In this document: positions 16,487 through 23,664 of the stretch, piece after piece
How positions within the stretch are numbered: position 1 is the stretch's first letter
How the letters are laid out: each line of letters opens with the position of its first letter
Assembly: GCA_014218215.1 (NCBI GenBank)
Contig: CP043652.1
Coordinates: 3,038,001-3,102,000 of the forward strand
Length of the DNA: 64,000 nucleotides
Origin: Geodermatophilaceae bacterium NBWT11
GTDB taxonomy: Bacteria; Actinomycetota; Actinomycetes; Mycobacteriales; Geodermatophilaceae
Reading direction: 5' to 3'
The notes under the pieces: generated by a model
Seen by the model: only the letters and a program-made list of their open reading frames with translations
What the model was told of the DNA's origin: nothing
Database searches by the model: none
Program-made: the position numbers and the translations under genes

Positions 16487-17389
16487 TCAGGCGGGCTGGG
16501 TGAAGGCGGTGCGCACCTGGTCGGCCGAGCGCGGGGGAGGGGGCCACATGCCACGGCTGCCGCGGGGGCGGCTGCGGGTGACGACCTGCTCCACGTAGGC
16601 GGCCTGCTGGTTGCGGGCGCGCACGCCGCCCTCGGGGGCGACCGGCGTCTCCTCCCACACCTCGCTCATCGCGGCGTGCAGCAGCGTCAGGGCCCGGGCG
16701 CGCATCTGCGAGACCCGGGAGAGCGTCACCCCGAGGTCGGCCGCGATGTCGGTCAGTGATTCGTCACCGAAGAAACTGCGCTCGACGACCTCGCCGAGTC
16801 GGTCGGGCAGCGCGTGCATCGCCTCGTGCAGGTGGCGGGCCCGCTCGTTCTTCACGACCGTCTTCTCCGGGGAGTCCCCGGTCGAGGGCAGGTCGAAGGT
16901 GTTCCCGTCGTCCCCGCTCTCGGCGTCGATGCTCACCATCACGGCCCGGTGGACGTCGACCTGCAGGGAGGACAGCTCGCTGAGCGGCACCCCGAGCTCG
17001 GCGGCCAGCTCGGCCTGCGTCGGCGGCCGGCCCAGTCGCGCAGCGAGGACGTCGGCGGCGGCGTCCGAGCGCCGGGCCGCGGCCCGCACCGAGCGGCTGG
17101 CCCAGTCACCGGACCGCAGCTCGTCGAGCACCGCGCCCTGCAGGCGGGGGAGGGCGTAGGTGGCGAACGTGGCGCCCGCGGTCGAGTCGAACCGGCGGGC
17201 CACCTCGACCAACGCGATCTGGGCGCAGGACAGCAGGTCCTCGCGGCTCACGTGCGCGGGCAGCGAGATGCGTGCAGCGACGGCGTTGACCGCGTACTGG
17301 GCGAGCGCGAGGTGCTCGGTCACCAGCCGGTCGGTGTCACGGCGCTGCTGGGGACCCGCCTGGGGAGGCGACGGGCGCGAGGGGTTCAC
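16487..17389 (-). CDS. fliA: FliA/WhiG-type RNA polymerase sigma factor
   Basis: 300 residues from the GTG at 17389. Region 2 has LPAHVSREDLLSCAQIALVE, RRFDSTAGATFATYALPRLQ and GAVLDELRSGDWASRSVR, the pattern of sigma-28 proteins. Region 3 has RLGRPPTQAELAAELGVPLS. Region 4 has LPDRLGEVVERSFFGDESLT followed by the HTH DIAADLGVTLSRVSQMRARA. The 45-residue Pro/Arg-rich C-terminal tail is unusual. It presumably directs late flagellar transcription and probably its own, since a matching promoter lies just upstream. The start is uncertain because the SD is weak. Confidence 0.88.
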   Translation of the reverse strand: MNPSRPSPPQAGPQQRRDTDRLVTEHLALAQYAVNAVAARISLPAHVSREDLLSCAQIALVEVARRFDSTAGATFATYALPRLQGAVLDELRSGDWASRSVRAAARRSDAAADVLAARLGRPPTQAELAAELGVPLSELSSLQVDVHRAVMVSIDAESGDDGNTFDLPSTGDSPEKTVVKNERARHLHEAMHALPDRLGEVVERSFFGDESLTDIAADLGVTLSRVSQMRARALTLLHAAMSEVWEETPVAPEGGVRARNQQAAYVEQVVTRSRPRGSRGMWPPPPRSADQVRTAFTQPA

Positions 17390-17427
17390 GGGCTCTATCT
17401 CGGCGTCCCACGAGCCCCATCTGACCC

Positions 17428-17456
17428 TTCTCGGCAACTTCCTGCTTCGACTTGAG
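17428..17456 (-). promoter_or_regulatory. Sigma-28-type promoter of the sigma gene
   Basis: On the minus strand CTCAAG (17456-17451) is followed after 15 bases by GCCGAGAA (17435-17428), the same spacing as at fliC. It implies autoregulation. The -35 hexamer coincides with a possible plus-strand -35 (CTTGAG) for flgN. Confidence 0.7.
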
Positions 17457-17478
17457 CCCCGACCTGCGGTGCCGAAGT
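17451..17478 (+). promoter_or_regulatory. Candidate sigma-28-type promoter of flgN-flgK-flgL
   Basis: CTTGAG (17451-17456), 14 bases, then GCCGAAGT (17471-17478), about 60 bases before the flgN GTG. The -10 fits the local consensus; the -35 is a poorer match and is the reverse complement of the minus-strand -35 of the sigma gene. Confidence 0.45.
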
Positions 17479-17538
17479 CAGAGGGGAGAACCGGGTGCGC
17501 AGCCGTGCCCCGGGAACCGAGGACGAGAGGAGCCAGCG

Positions 17539-18024
17539 GTGGACTACCAGCACCTGTCGACCCTGCTCTGGCGCGAGCAGGAGCTCCTGGACCTGCTGCT
17601 CTTCAAGGCCGAGGAGAAGCAGTACCTCATCATCAGCGGCAAGAACCGCTGGCTGCCGCGGATCGCGCACGAGATCGAGGTCGTCCTCGAGCAGATGCGC
17701 ACCCTCGAGGTGGAGCGCGCCGCGGTCACCGAGGTCATCGCCGCCACGCTGGGCCTGGAGCCCAACCCCTCGCTGCGCACCATCGCCGAGCACGTGCCGG
17801 CCCCGTGGAACGACCTGCTGGTCAAGCACCACGAGACACTGCTGGGTCTGGTCACCGACCTGCGCGGGCTCTCCGACGCCAACCGCGAGCTCATCCAGAG
17901 CGGCCTGGCCGCCATCGACGAGGCGCTGCTGTCGGTCCGCCCGGACGCCGCCCCCACCTACACCGCCGCCGGCCGCACCGCCTCGCGCGGCAGCCGCTCG
18001 ATGACCCTGGACGGCACGCTGTGA
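17539..18024 (+). CDS. flgN: FlgN-type flagellar chaperone
   Basis: 161 residues from the GTG at 17539 (VDYQHLSTLLWREQELLDLL), with AGGAG upstream. It is nearly all helical: LLFKAEEKQYLIISGKNRWL, then TLEVERAAVTEVIAATLGLE and LLGLVTDLRGLSDANRELIQ. Length and coiled-coil pattern fit FlgN, the cytoplasmic chaperone of the hook-filament junction proteins FlgK and FlgL. Those are encoded immediately downstream: its stop overlaps the flgK GTG by 3 bases. The Ser/Thr/Arg-rich C-terminus is probably disordered. Confidence 0.85.
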   Translation: MDYQHLSTLLWREQELLDLLLFKAEEKQYLIISGKNRWLPRIAHEIEVVLEQMRTLEVERAAVTEVIAATLGLEPNPSLRTIAEHVPAPWNDLLVKHHETLLGLVTDLRGLSDANRELIQSGLAAIDEALLSVRPDAAPTYTAAGRTASRGSRSMTLDGTL

Positions 18025-19439
18025 GCGGCTTCTCCTCCCTCAACATCGCCAGCAACGTCCTCTCGGCGCACCAGCGGGCCCTCGAGGTCACCGCGCAGAA
18101 CGTCGCCAACGCCGCCACCGTCGGCTACACCCGCCAGCGGGCGGACCTGCAGTCGCTGTCGGCCACCTCGGTGTCGGGGCTCTACTCGACCTCCGAGGGC
18201 GTCGGCGAGGGCGTCTCCGCCGACGTCGTCACCCGCATCCGGGACGCCTTCCTGGAGCGTCGCGGCCAGCTCGAGCACGGCATCTCCGCCCAGGCCGCCG
18301 CCGTGGACGTCGCCTGGTCGCAGGCCGAGCTGTCCTTCAACGAGCCGGGCTCGTCGGGCCTGCAGGCCACGCTGACCAAGCAGTGGTCGGCCTGGGGCCA
18401 GCTGGCCACCACGCCCACCGACCCCGCAGCCCGGACGGCGGTCGTCGCCGCCAGCCAGGCCGTGGTCAGCTCGCTGAACAGCACCGCGAAGGCCCTGGAC
18501 GCCCAGTGGTCATCGACGAGGGTCGACCTGCAGGACGGGCTCGGCGAGGTCAACGCCGCCGCCCGCCAGATCGCCGACCTCAACCGGGCCATCGTGGCCT
18601 CGACCGCGGGCGGCCTGGACTCCAACGAGCTGCAGGACAAGCGGGACGTGCTCATCGGCACGCTGGCCGACCGGATCGGCGCCATCGGGGTGCCCAAGGC
18701 CGACGGCAGCGTGGACGTCGTCGTCAACGGCGCGGCCCTGGTCGCCGGCAAGACCGCCAGCCAGATCACGCTGTCCGCGCCGACGGCGCCCAGCGGTGCC
18801 ACCACGGCGACGTCCGCGCTGTCCCTCGCACCCGGCGGCGCTGCGGTGACGCCCGGCGGGACCATGGGCGGCCAGCTGCAGGCGATGAACGAGATCCTCC
18901 CCGGCCTGCAGGGCCGGCTCGACGCGGTCGCGGCCGACGTCGCGGCCCGGGTGAACGCCGCCCAGCAGGACGGCTCGACGGCCGCCGGGGTCCGGGGGCA
19001 GGCGCTCTTCCAGACCGAGGCCGGGTCCACCACCGGCATCACCGCGGGGAACATCCGGCTGTCGGGGGTGAGCGGCTCGGGGCTCGCGACCGGGCTCCTC
19101 GACGCCGACGGCAACGCGTACGCCAGCAGCAGCGGCGCCAACGCCGACCGCATCGCCCAGCTGGGCTCCTCCACCACCGGCCCGGACGCCACCTACCGGG
19201 ACCTCGTCACCGACCTCGGCGTCAAGGCCCAGAGCGCCACCTCCTCGGCGGCCTCGGCCCGGGCGATCGTCACCCAGGTCGACGCCTCCCGGCAGTCGGT
19301 CAGCGGGGTCAGCCTCGACGAGGAGATGACCAACATGCTCGTCTTCAAGCAGTCCTACGCCGCGATCAGCCGGGTCATCACGGCGATCGACGAGATGCTC
19401 GACGTCCTGATCAACAAGACCGGATTGGTCGGCAGGTGA
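18021..19439 (+). CDS. flgK: Flagellar hook-associated protein FlgK
   Basis: 472 residues, starting at GTG overlapping flgN. The N-terminus reads FSSLNIASNVLSAHQRALEV followed by TAQNVANAATVGYTRQR. The middle has the FlgK feature IADLNRAIVASTAGGLDSNE and LQDKRDVLIGTLADRIG. The C-terminus ends SLDEEMTNMLVFKQSYAAIS and RVITAIDEMLDVLINKTG. FlgK is the first hook-filament junction protein. flgL follows after 4 bases. Confidence 0.96.
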   Translation: MSGFSSLNIASNVLSAHQRALEVTAQNVANAATVGYTRQRADLQSLSATSVSGLYSTSEGVGEGVSADVVTRIRDAFLERRGQLEHGISAQAAAVDVAWSQAELSFNEPGSSGLQATLTKQWSAWGQLATTPTDPAARTAVVAASQAVVSSLNSTAKALDAQWSSTRVDLQDGLGEVNAAARQIADLNRAIVASTAGGLDSNELQDKRDVLIGTLADRIGAIGVPKADGSVDVVVNGAALVAGKTASQITLSAPTAPSGATTATSALSLAPGGAAVTPGGTMGGQLQAMNEILPGLQGRLDAVAADVAARVNAAQQDGSTAAGVRGQALFQTEAGSTTGITAGNIRLSGVSGSGLATGLLDADGNAYASSSGANADRIAQLGSSTTGPDATYRDLVTDLGVKAQSATSSAASARAIVTQVDASRQSVSGVSLDEEMTNMLVFKQSYAAISRVITAIDEMLDVLINKTGLVGR

Positions 19440-19443
19440 CCTG

Positions 19444-20325
19444 ATGCGCATCACCCACCGCGCCATCGCAGAGCGCAGCTCCCAGAACATGCAGACCAAC
19501 CTCGCCGCGATGGCGAAGCTGCAGGACCAGATCTCCTCGGGCAAGGCGATCGGCAAGCCCTCGGACTCCCCGAGCGGCACGTCGACGGCCATGCGCTCGC
19601 GCGCCGAGCTCACCACCAACGAGCGCCACACGGCCAACATCTCCGCGGCCACCACGACGCTCAACGCCGCAGACTCCGCGTTGGACGCGATGGGCGACCT
19701 GGTCCGGCGGGCCCGCGACCTGGTCACCCAGGGCGCGAACTCGGGGGCCAACAACGCCGTGAACGACGCCGCGCTGGCCACCGAGATCGCCGGCATCCGG
19801 GAGAGCATGCTCGCCGTCGCCAACCGCACCGTGGGCGGCGTCCCCGTCTTCGGGGGGACGACCGCGGGGGGCGCTGCGTACAGCGCCGCCGGCGGGTATG
19901 AGGGCCAGCCCCTCGGCCAGCAGCAGGTCCGGGTGTCGGCGTCGGAGACCGTGCAGACCAGCCTGAACGGCCCGGACGTCTTCGGCGCCGCCCCCGACGA
20001 CGTGTTCGCCCTGCTCGGCACGATCGCCGCAGAGCTGGCCGCGGGCTCCACGACCATCGGGTCCCGCCTCACCGACCTGGACACCGCCGCCCAGCGGATG
20101 ACCACCACCCGCGCCGAGATCGGCGTCCGCACCCAGCGCCTGGAGCAGGTCGCCTCGATCAACGCCGGCCAGGCGCTGTCGATCAGGGCGCAGCTGTCCG
20201 AGGCCGAGGACGTCGACCAGGCGAAGACCTACCTGGAGCTCACCGTCCGGGACACCGCCTACAAGGCGGCGCTGCAGACCACCGCCTCGACCATCCAGCT
20301 CTCCCTGGTCGACTACCTGCGCTGA
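19444..20325 (+). CDS. flgL: Flagellar hook-associated protein FlgL
   Basis: 293 residues. The N-terminus is flagellin-like: MRITHRAIAERSSQNMQTNL, LQDQISSGKAIGKPSDSPSG and TTLNAADSALDAMGDLVRRA. The C-terminus has the DVDQAKTYLELTVRDTAYKA signature shared by FlgL proteins. It forms the second junction layer between FlgK and flagellin. Last structural gene of flgN-flgK-flgL; csrA begins 141 bases later. Confidence 0.95.
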   Translation: MRITHRAIAERSSQNMQTNLAAMAKLQDQISSGKAIGKPSDSPSGTSTAMRSRAELTTNERHTANISAATTTLNAADSALDAMGDLVRRARDLVTQGANSGANNAVNDAALATEIAGIRESMLAVANRTVGGVPVFGGTTAGGAAYSAAGGYEGQPLGQQQVRVSASETVQTSLNGPDVFGAAPDDVFALLGTIAAELAAGSTTIGSRLTDLDTAAQRMTTTRAEIGVRTQRLEQVASINAGQALSIRAQLSEAEDVDQAKTYLELTVRDTAYKAALQTTASTIQLSLVDYLR

Positions 20326-20466
20326 CTCATCTGACCGTCGCGTCCCGCCCGCCCCAGGGGTGTCCCGAGCCGTTGCCGGGTTGCCGATCATGAAGCGGAC
20401 GGGGCACGGCACGTGCTCCACCCGGCCAGGGAACGGCCGGCCACCGAGACCCATGGAGGGGTACTG

Positions 20467-20763
20467 GTGCTCACGCTCACCCGCACGATCGGCGAGACCA
20501 TCCGGATCGGCGACGACATCGAGGTGCACGTCGTCGAGGTCCGCGGCAACACCGTCCGGCTCGGCTTCAAGGCCCCCCGCGAGGTGTCCATCCACCGCGA
20601 GGAGGTCTACGAGCAGATCGCTGCCGCCCGTCGGCTGGCCGTCCGGGTGGCCGCCGACGCCGTCGGGGCGCTGACCGCGGCCCTCGGTGGCACCCGCGGT
20701 CCCGCGACCGCCACACGCGCACCACGCGAGGACGGCGACACGGCCGCACCCGCCTTGGCGTGA
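20467..20763 (+). CDS. csrA: Carbon storage/translational regulator CsrA
   Basis: 98 residues from GTG (VLTLTRTIGETIRIGDDIEV). Residues 1-62 are a normal CsrA with VEVRGNTVRLGFKAPREVSI and HREEVYEQI. About 35 extra residues follow (Ala/Arg/Thr-rich), beyond the usual 60-75. GGAGGGG lies shortly before the start. In Bacillus, CsrA represses flagellin translation by binding GGA motifs over the SD and is antagonised by FliW. No FliW gene is visible here. A GCCGATCA element 76 bases upstream may be part of a promoter, but its -35 is poor. Confidence 0.93.
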   Translation: MLTLTRTIGETIRIGDDIEVHVVEVRGNTVRLGFKAPREVSIHREEVYEQIAAARRLAVRVAADAVGALTAALGGTRGPATATRAPREDGDTAAPALA

Positions 20764-20811
20764 TCTGCCCAGCAACGCCCGTGTAGTTGGGCGAGACGCA
20801 CCCCGTTTCGG

Positions 20812-20839
20812 CTCAACTCCAGCCCCACCATGCGCAAAG
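20812..20839 (+). promoter_or_regulatory. Candidate sigma-28-type promoter upstream of 20874 gene
   Basis: CTCAAC (20812-20817) inside CGTTTCGGCTCAA, the same 13 bases as at the fliC -35 region, then 14 bases, then GCGCAAAG (20832-20839). The -35 is excellent and the -10 is a partial match to GCCGATAA. It is 35 bases before the downstream start codon. Confidence 0.5.
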
Positions 20840-20873
20840 CTCTCCCCTGAGCACGTGACAGGGGGCGACGGAG

Positions 20874-21302
20874 ATGCAACGCAGCGCGATCAGCACGCCG
20901 AGTGGCGATGTGCAGGACCCGACCGTGGTGATCCACGTGCAGTTGCGCCCGCGGCGGGCCGCGGCCCGCAAGTGCCTGGCGGCCCTGGCCCAGCTCGCGA
21001 CCGAGCACGCCGGCGTGCCGGTCGGGCTGGTCGGGCTGAGCAAGGACGCCCGGGTGCTGCGGGTGACCGTGGCCGTCGACCTCGGCCCGCGGGCCGACGT
21101 CGCCCGGTTCTCCCCGGCCGCCCAGGCCGCCTACGGGTTCGTGTCCGACCTGTTCACCGTGCTCTACGAGCACATGCCGGTCTACGCGACCGAGCCCACC
21201 GTCGAGGAGTCGGCCGCCGTCGCCCCGTTCCTCCAGTCCGCCGACGCCGTCGGGCACTGGGTGGACGCCCGCGCCTGGTCGCCGGACGCCGTCAGCGCCT
21301 GA
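20874..21302 (+). CDS. Uncharacterised protein of the motility cluster
   Basis: 142 residues, no recognised family, no signal peptide or membrane segment. The core alternates beta and helical stretches (TVVIHVQLRPRRAAARKCLA, PVGLVGLSKDARVLRVTVAV, AAYGFVSDLFTVLYEHMPVY). The length recalls FliW, but the FliW motifs are missing, so I do not call it FliW. It follows csrA and is preceded by a flagellar-type -35 element identical in context to that of fliC, which makes a motility role plausible. SD evidence is weak. Confidence 0.7.
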   Translation: MQRSAISTPSGDVQDPTVVIHVQLRPRRAAARKCLAALAQLATEHAGVPVGLVGLSKDARVLRVTVAVDLGPRADVARFSPAAQAAYGFVSDLFTVLYEHMPVYATEPTVEESAAVAPFLQSADAVGHWVDARAWSPDAVSA

Positions 21303-21418
21303 GGCACCCCAGCACCGTCGCACTCGTCCTCTCACCGAGTCGCGATCCCGCGGCCGCCCCGGCATCCCCGGAGCGGTCGTCTTCCCCCGAGATCGACGAC
21401 CGACGACAGGAGTCCCCG

Positions 21419-22489
21419 GTGTCCGAACCGTCCCGCAGGTCCACCGGCCCCCTGGTCCTGGGTGGCATCACCGAGGACCAGGCCTGGGCCGACACCCCCA
21501 TCACCGTCCGCGACCGGGTGCACTTCCGCACCGAGCGGGAGCTGCCGCTCGAGGAGTTCCGGGCGTTCCTGCCGGCCGGGGTGACCGTGACCCTGGACGA
21601 GGGGGAGGGGCTGTACCGGGTCGACGGCGACGCCGGCCAGGCGACGGCCCTGTCCACGCTGGTGAAGAGCTGGTGCGCGGTGCACGACCACCGCACGGTC
21701 GGCCTGCGGGCGGAGACCGGCGTCCGCCGGCGCGCGCCCAAGGACCTCCCGCCGGCGTTCCTGGCCGACCTGTGCCGGCACTACGGCCCGGTCAGCCTCA
21801 AGCGCCTGCAGCGGAACATGAGCACCATCCGGCTGCACATCCCCGACAACGACGACGTCGTCCAGCAGGTCAGCGAGTGGGTGCTCAAGGCCGTCGCGCA
21901 GTACGACGAGACCAAGGGCGTGCCCTTCGGGGCGTTCCTGGCCACCCAGCTGTCCAAGTGGGTGCACGACCTGGGCCGGGCCGCGTTCGGCCGCACCGCC
22001 ACCGACACCGAGAACCGGCAGCAGAAGGCGGTGGCCACGTTCGTCGCCGAGCACCGCCGCCGGCCCACCGAGCGGGAGCTCGCCGACCTGCTGGGGCAGA
22101 GCGTCGCGGTGCTGCGCAAGAACGCGCAGTCGGTCGCCACGCTCAACGGCCTGCGCAACCTGCAGTCCCTGGACGGCGTGCCCGACGGCGCCGACCACCT
22201 GCTCCCGGACGCAGCGCAGGCACCCGACGAGATCCTCGGCGAGGCCGAGCAGAGCCTGCTCTCCCACGCCCTCACCGCCGCCTGCGCACCGGACCCCACG
22301 GCCCGGCCCGACCAGCGCGCCGGGCAGCCCAACGTGCTCGGGTGGGTCACCTGGTACCAGACCACCTGGGGTGGGCAGACCAAGACGCAGCTGGCCGCCG
22401 ACCTGGGCACCTCGGTGCGCAACATGAACGTGCACGCCGACCGGGCCGAGCGCGTGCTCAAGGACCGGCTCACCGAACTGACCGGCTGA
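21419..22489 (+). CDS. Divergent sigma-70-like regulatory protein
   Basis: 356 residues from GTG, with AGGAG upstream. Residues 1-140 are a domain I do not recognise (FRTERELPLEEFRAFLPAGV...). The rest resembles a sigma factor: a region-2-like helix pair (VSEWVLKAVAQYDETKGVPF, GAFLATQLSKWVHDLGRAAF), a region-3-like HRRRPTERELADLLGQS, and a C-terminal HTH (TKTQLAADLGTSVRNMNVHA). Key region 2.3/2.4 aromatic and basic residues differ from FliA, so promoter recognition may be altered or lost. It lies among motility genes and may be a regulator or an anti-FliA competitor; this is inference. Confidence 0.72.
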   Translation: MSEPSRRSTGPLVLGGITEDQAWADTPITVRDRVHFRTERELPLEEFRAFLPAGVTVTLDEGEGLYRVDGDAGQATALSTLVKSWCAVHDHRTVGLRAETGVRRRAPKDLPPAFLADLCRHYGPVSLKRLQRNMSTIRLHIPDNDDVVQQVSEWVLKAVAQYDETKGVPFGAFLATQLSKWVHDLGRAAFGRTATDTENRQQKAVATFVAEHRRRPTERELADLLGQSVAVLRKNAQSVATLNGLRNLQSLDGVPDGADHLLPDAAQAPDEILGEAEQSLLSHALTAACAPDPTARPDQRAGQPNVLGWVTWYQTTWGGQTKTQLAADLGTSVRNMNVHADRAERVLKDRLTELTG

Positions 22490-22494
22490 TCCGG

Positions 22495-22522
22495 CTCCAC
22501 CGGGGCTCGCGACTGCCGATAC
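22495..22522 (+). promoter_or_regulatory. Sigma-28-type promoter upstream of 22582 gene
   Basis: CTCCAC (22495-22500), 14 bases, then GCCGATAC (22515-22522). The flanks read CCGGCTCCAC against CTCGGCTCAAC at fliD, with the same 14-base spacer. It is 59 bases before the ATG and begins just after the stop of the sigma-like gene. Confidence 0.6.
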
Positions 22523-22581
22523 AGGTGTGACAGGAGAGGCGGGGGCGCACGGCCCCGCGGACGAGCAGGGAGCGTGACGCG

Positions 22582-22926
22582 ATGACGATGGTGTCCGAGC
22601 CGTCGACCGGGGTGGTCCTCGTGCCGCACTGGTTGTCCGCCGTCGACCGCACGGCCCTCGCCGCCTCGCTCGAGGCCGCCCTGGCCCGCCCCGACCTCCC
22701 GGCGACCACCGGCGACCGGCTGCTCGACGTCCTCACCGAGCTGCACGTGGCCCGGGCCCGCGACGTCGTCTGGCCGAGCTCGGCCGCCCGGGTCCGCCTG
22801 GTCACCGGGTGGGACCCCGACACGCTGCCGGTGCGCCTGTCGGCGATGGAGCTGGCCTGCACGCTGAGCCTGCCCGAGCTGCCCGCTGCCGTCCGCGCAG
22901 CGCTCACCGGCGGCCGGAGCGCGTGA
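22582..22926 (+). CDS. Uncharacterised 114-residue protein
   Basis: No family recognised. The sequence is Ala/Leu/Arg-rich and probably helical (LSAVDRTALAASLEAALARP, GDRLLDVLTELHVARARDVV), with no signal or membrane segment. The ATG overlaps no other gene. Its stop overlaps the next gene's GTG by 4 bp, so the two are translationally coupled. A convincing flagellar-type promoter lies directly upstream, so this pair is a candidate for new motility or chemotaxis-linked functions. Confidence 0.7.
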   Translation: MTMVSEPSTGVVLVPHWLSAVDRTALAASLEAALARPDLPATTGDRLLDVLTELHVARARDVVWPSSAARVRLVTGWDPDTLPVRLSAMELACTLSLPELPAAVRAALTGGRSA

Positions 22927-23663
22927 GCGGTCCCGGCCTGCGCCTGCTGCCCCGACTGACCCGACGCACCTGCGACCCCGGCGACCTGCTCGACGCCGCC
23001 CACCGGCTCTGCGCCGACGCCCCGGCCGGCCTGCGGGTCGAGCTGGACCACGACCGCCGGGACCCGGCGCTGCGGGTCGAGGAGGGCGAGCGCAGCCACC
23101 GCACCGGTCTCGGCGCGCTGGCCGGACAGATCACCCGCGACGGGCACGACGGCTCGCCCGCCGCGCTGGACCGTGCGCTGCAGGCGTGGCTGGACCACCG
23201 GCCGGTCACCGATGCCGAGGCCGCCCGGCGGGGGATCGCCGTCCTGGTCTGGGCGGACGACACCGAGTCGGCCCTGGGCTGGCAGGTCGTCGTGCACCGC
23301 GGCGACGTCGTCGTCGGCTGGGTCCCGCACCCCTTCACCCACGCCGACACCATCATCTCGGTGCGCGCGGCCGCCGCAGCACGGGCCGCCGACGTCGTGG
23401 TGCGCTGCAGCACCGAGGGCCCGGTGCTCCTGCTGGACGCCGACGACCCCCTGCTGGCCACCGCCGCGCTGAGCGCCCCCGAGCAGGTGCTGGCCACCGC
23501 GGGGGAGCTCGGGCTGCGGCTGGCCGACGCCTGCGTCGTCGTCACCCCCGGTCGCCCGGTCGCCTGGGCAGAGCCGGCCGTCGCAGCCCGACTGGCCGGG
23601 GAGACCGTCGAGCCCTCGGTCACCCTCCCGTGGAGCGCGTTGCCCGACCTGCCCTGGCTGTAG
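22923..23663 (+). CDS. Uncharacterised 246-residue protein
   Basis: GTG start overlapping the preceding stop (GTGA). The centre contains beta-rich segments (AVLVWADDTESALGWQVVVH, RGDVVVGWVPHPFTHADTII) and a final ADACVVVTPGRPVAWAEPAV. No known domain, signal peptide or membrane helix is seen. The gene ends one base before the convergent cell-wall gene at 23665. Coupled to the 114-residue gene and presumably controlled by the same flagellar-type promoter. Confidence 0.72.
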   Translation: MSGPGLRLLPRLTRRTCDPGDLLDAAHRLCADAPAGLRVELDHDRRDPALRVEEGERSHRTGLGALAGQITRDGHDGSPAALDRALQAWLDHRPVTDAEAARRGIAVLVWADDTESALGWQVVVHRGDVVVGWVPHPFTHADTIISVRAAAAARAADVVVRCSTEGPVLLLDADDPLLATAALSAPEQVLATAGELGLRLADACVVVTPGRPVAWAEPAVAARLAGETVEPSVTLPWSALPDLPWL

Positions 23664-23664
23664 C

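Noticed and set aside
20383-20390. GCCGATCA upstream of csrA as a full sigma-28 promoter
   Set aside because: The -10 fits, but no CTCAA-like -35 lies at the right spacing, so it is mentioned only with csrA and not called as a promoter.
20874-21302. Assignment of the gene after csrA as fliW
   Set aside because: Length fits, but characteristic FliW motifs are absent, so position alone was judged insufficient.
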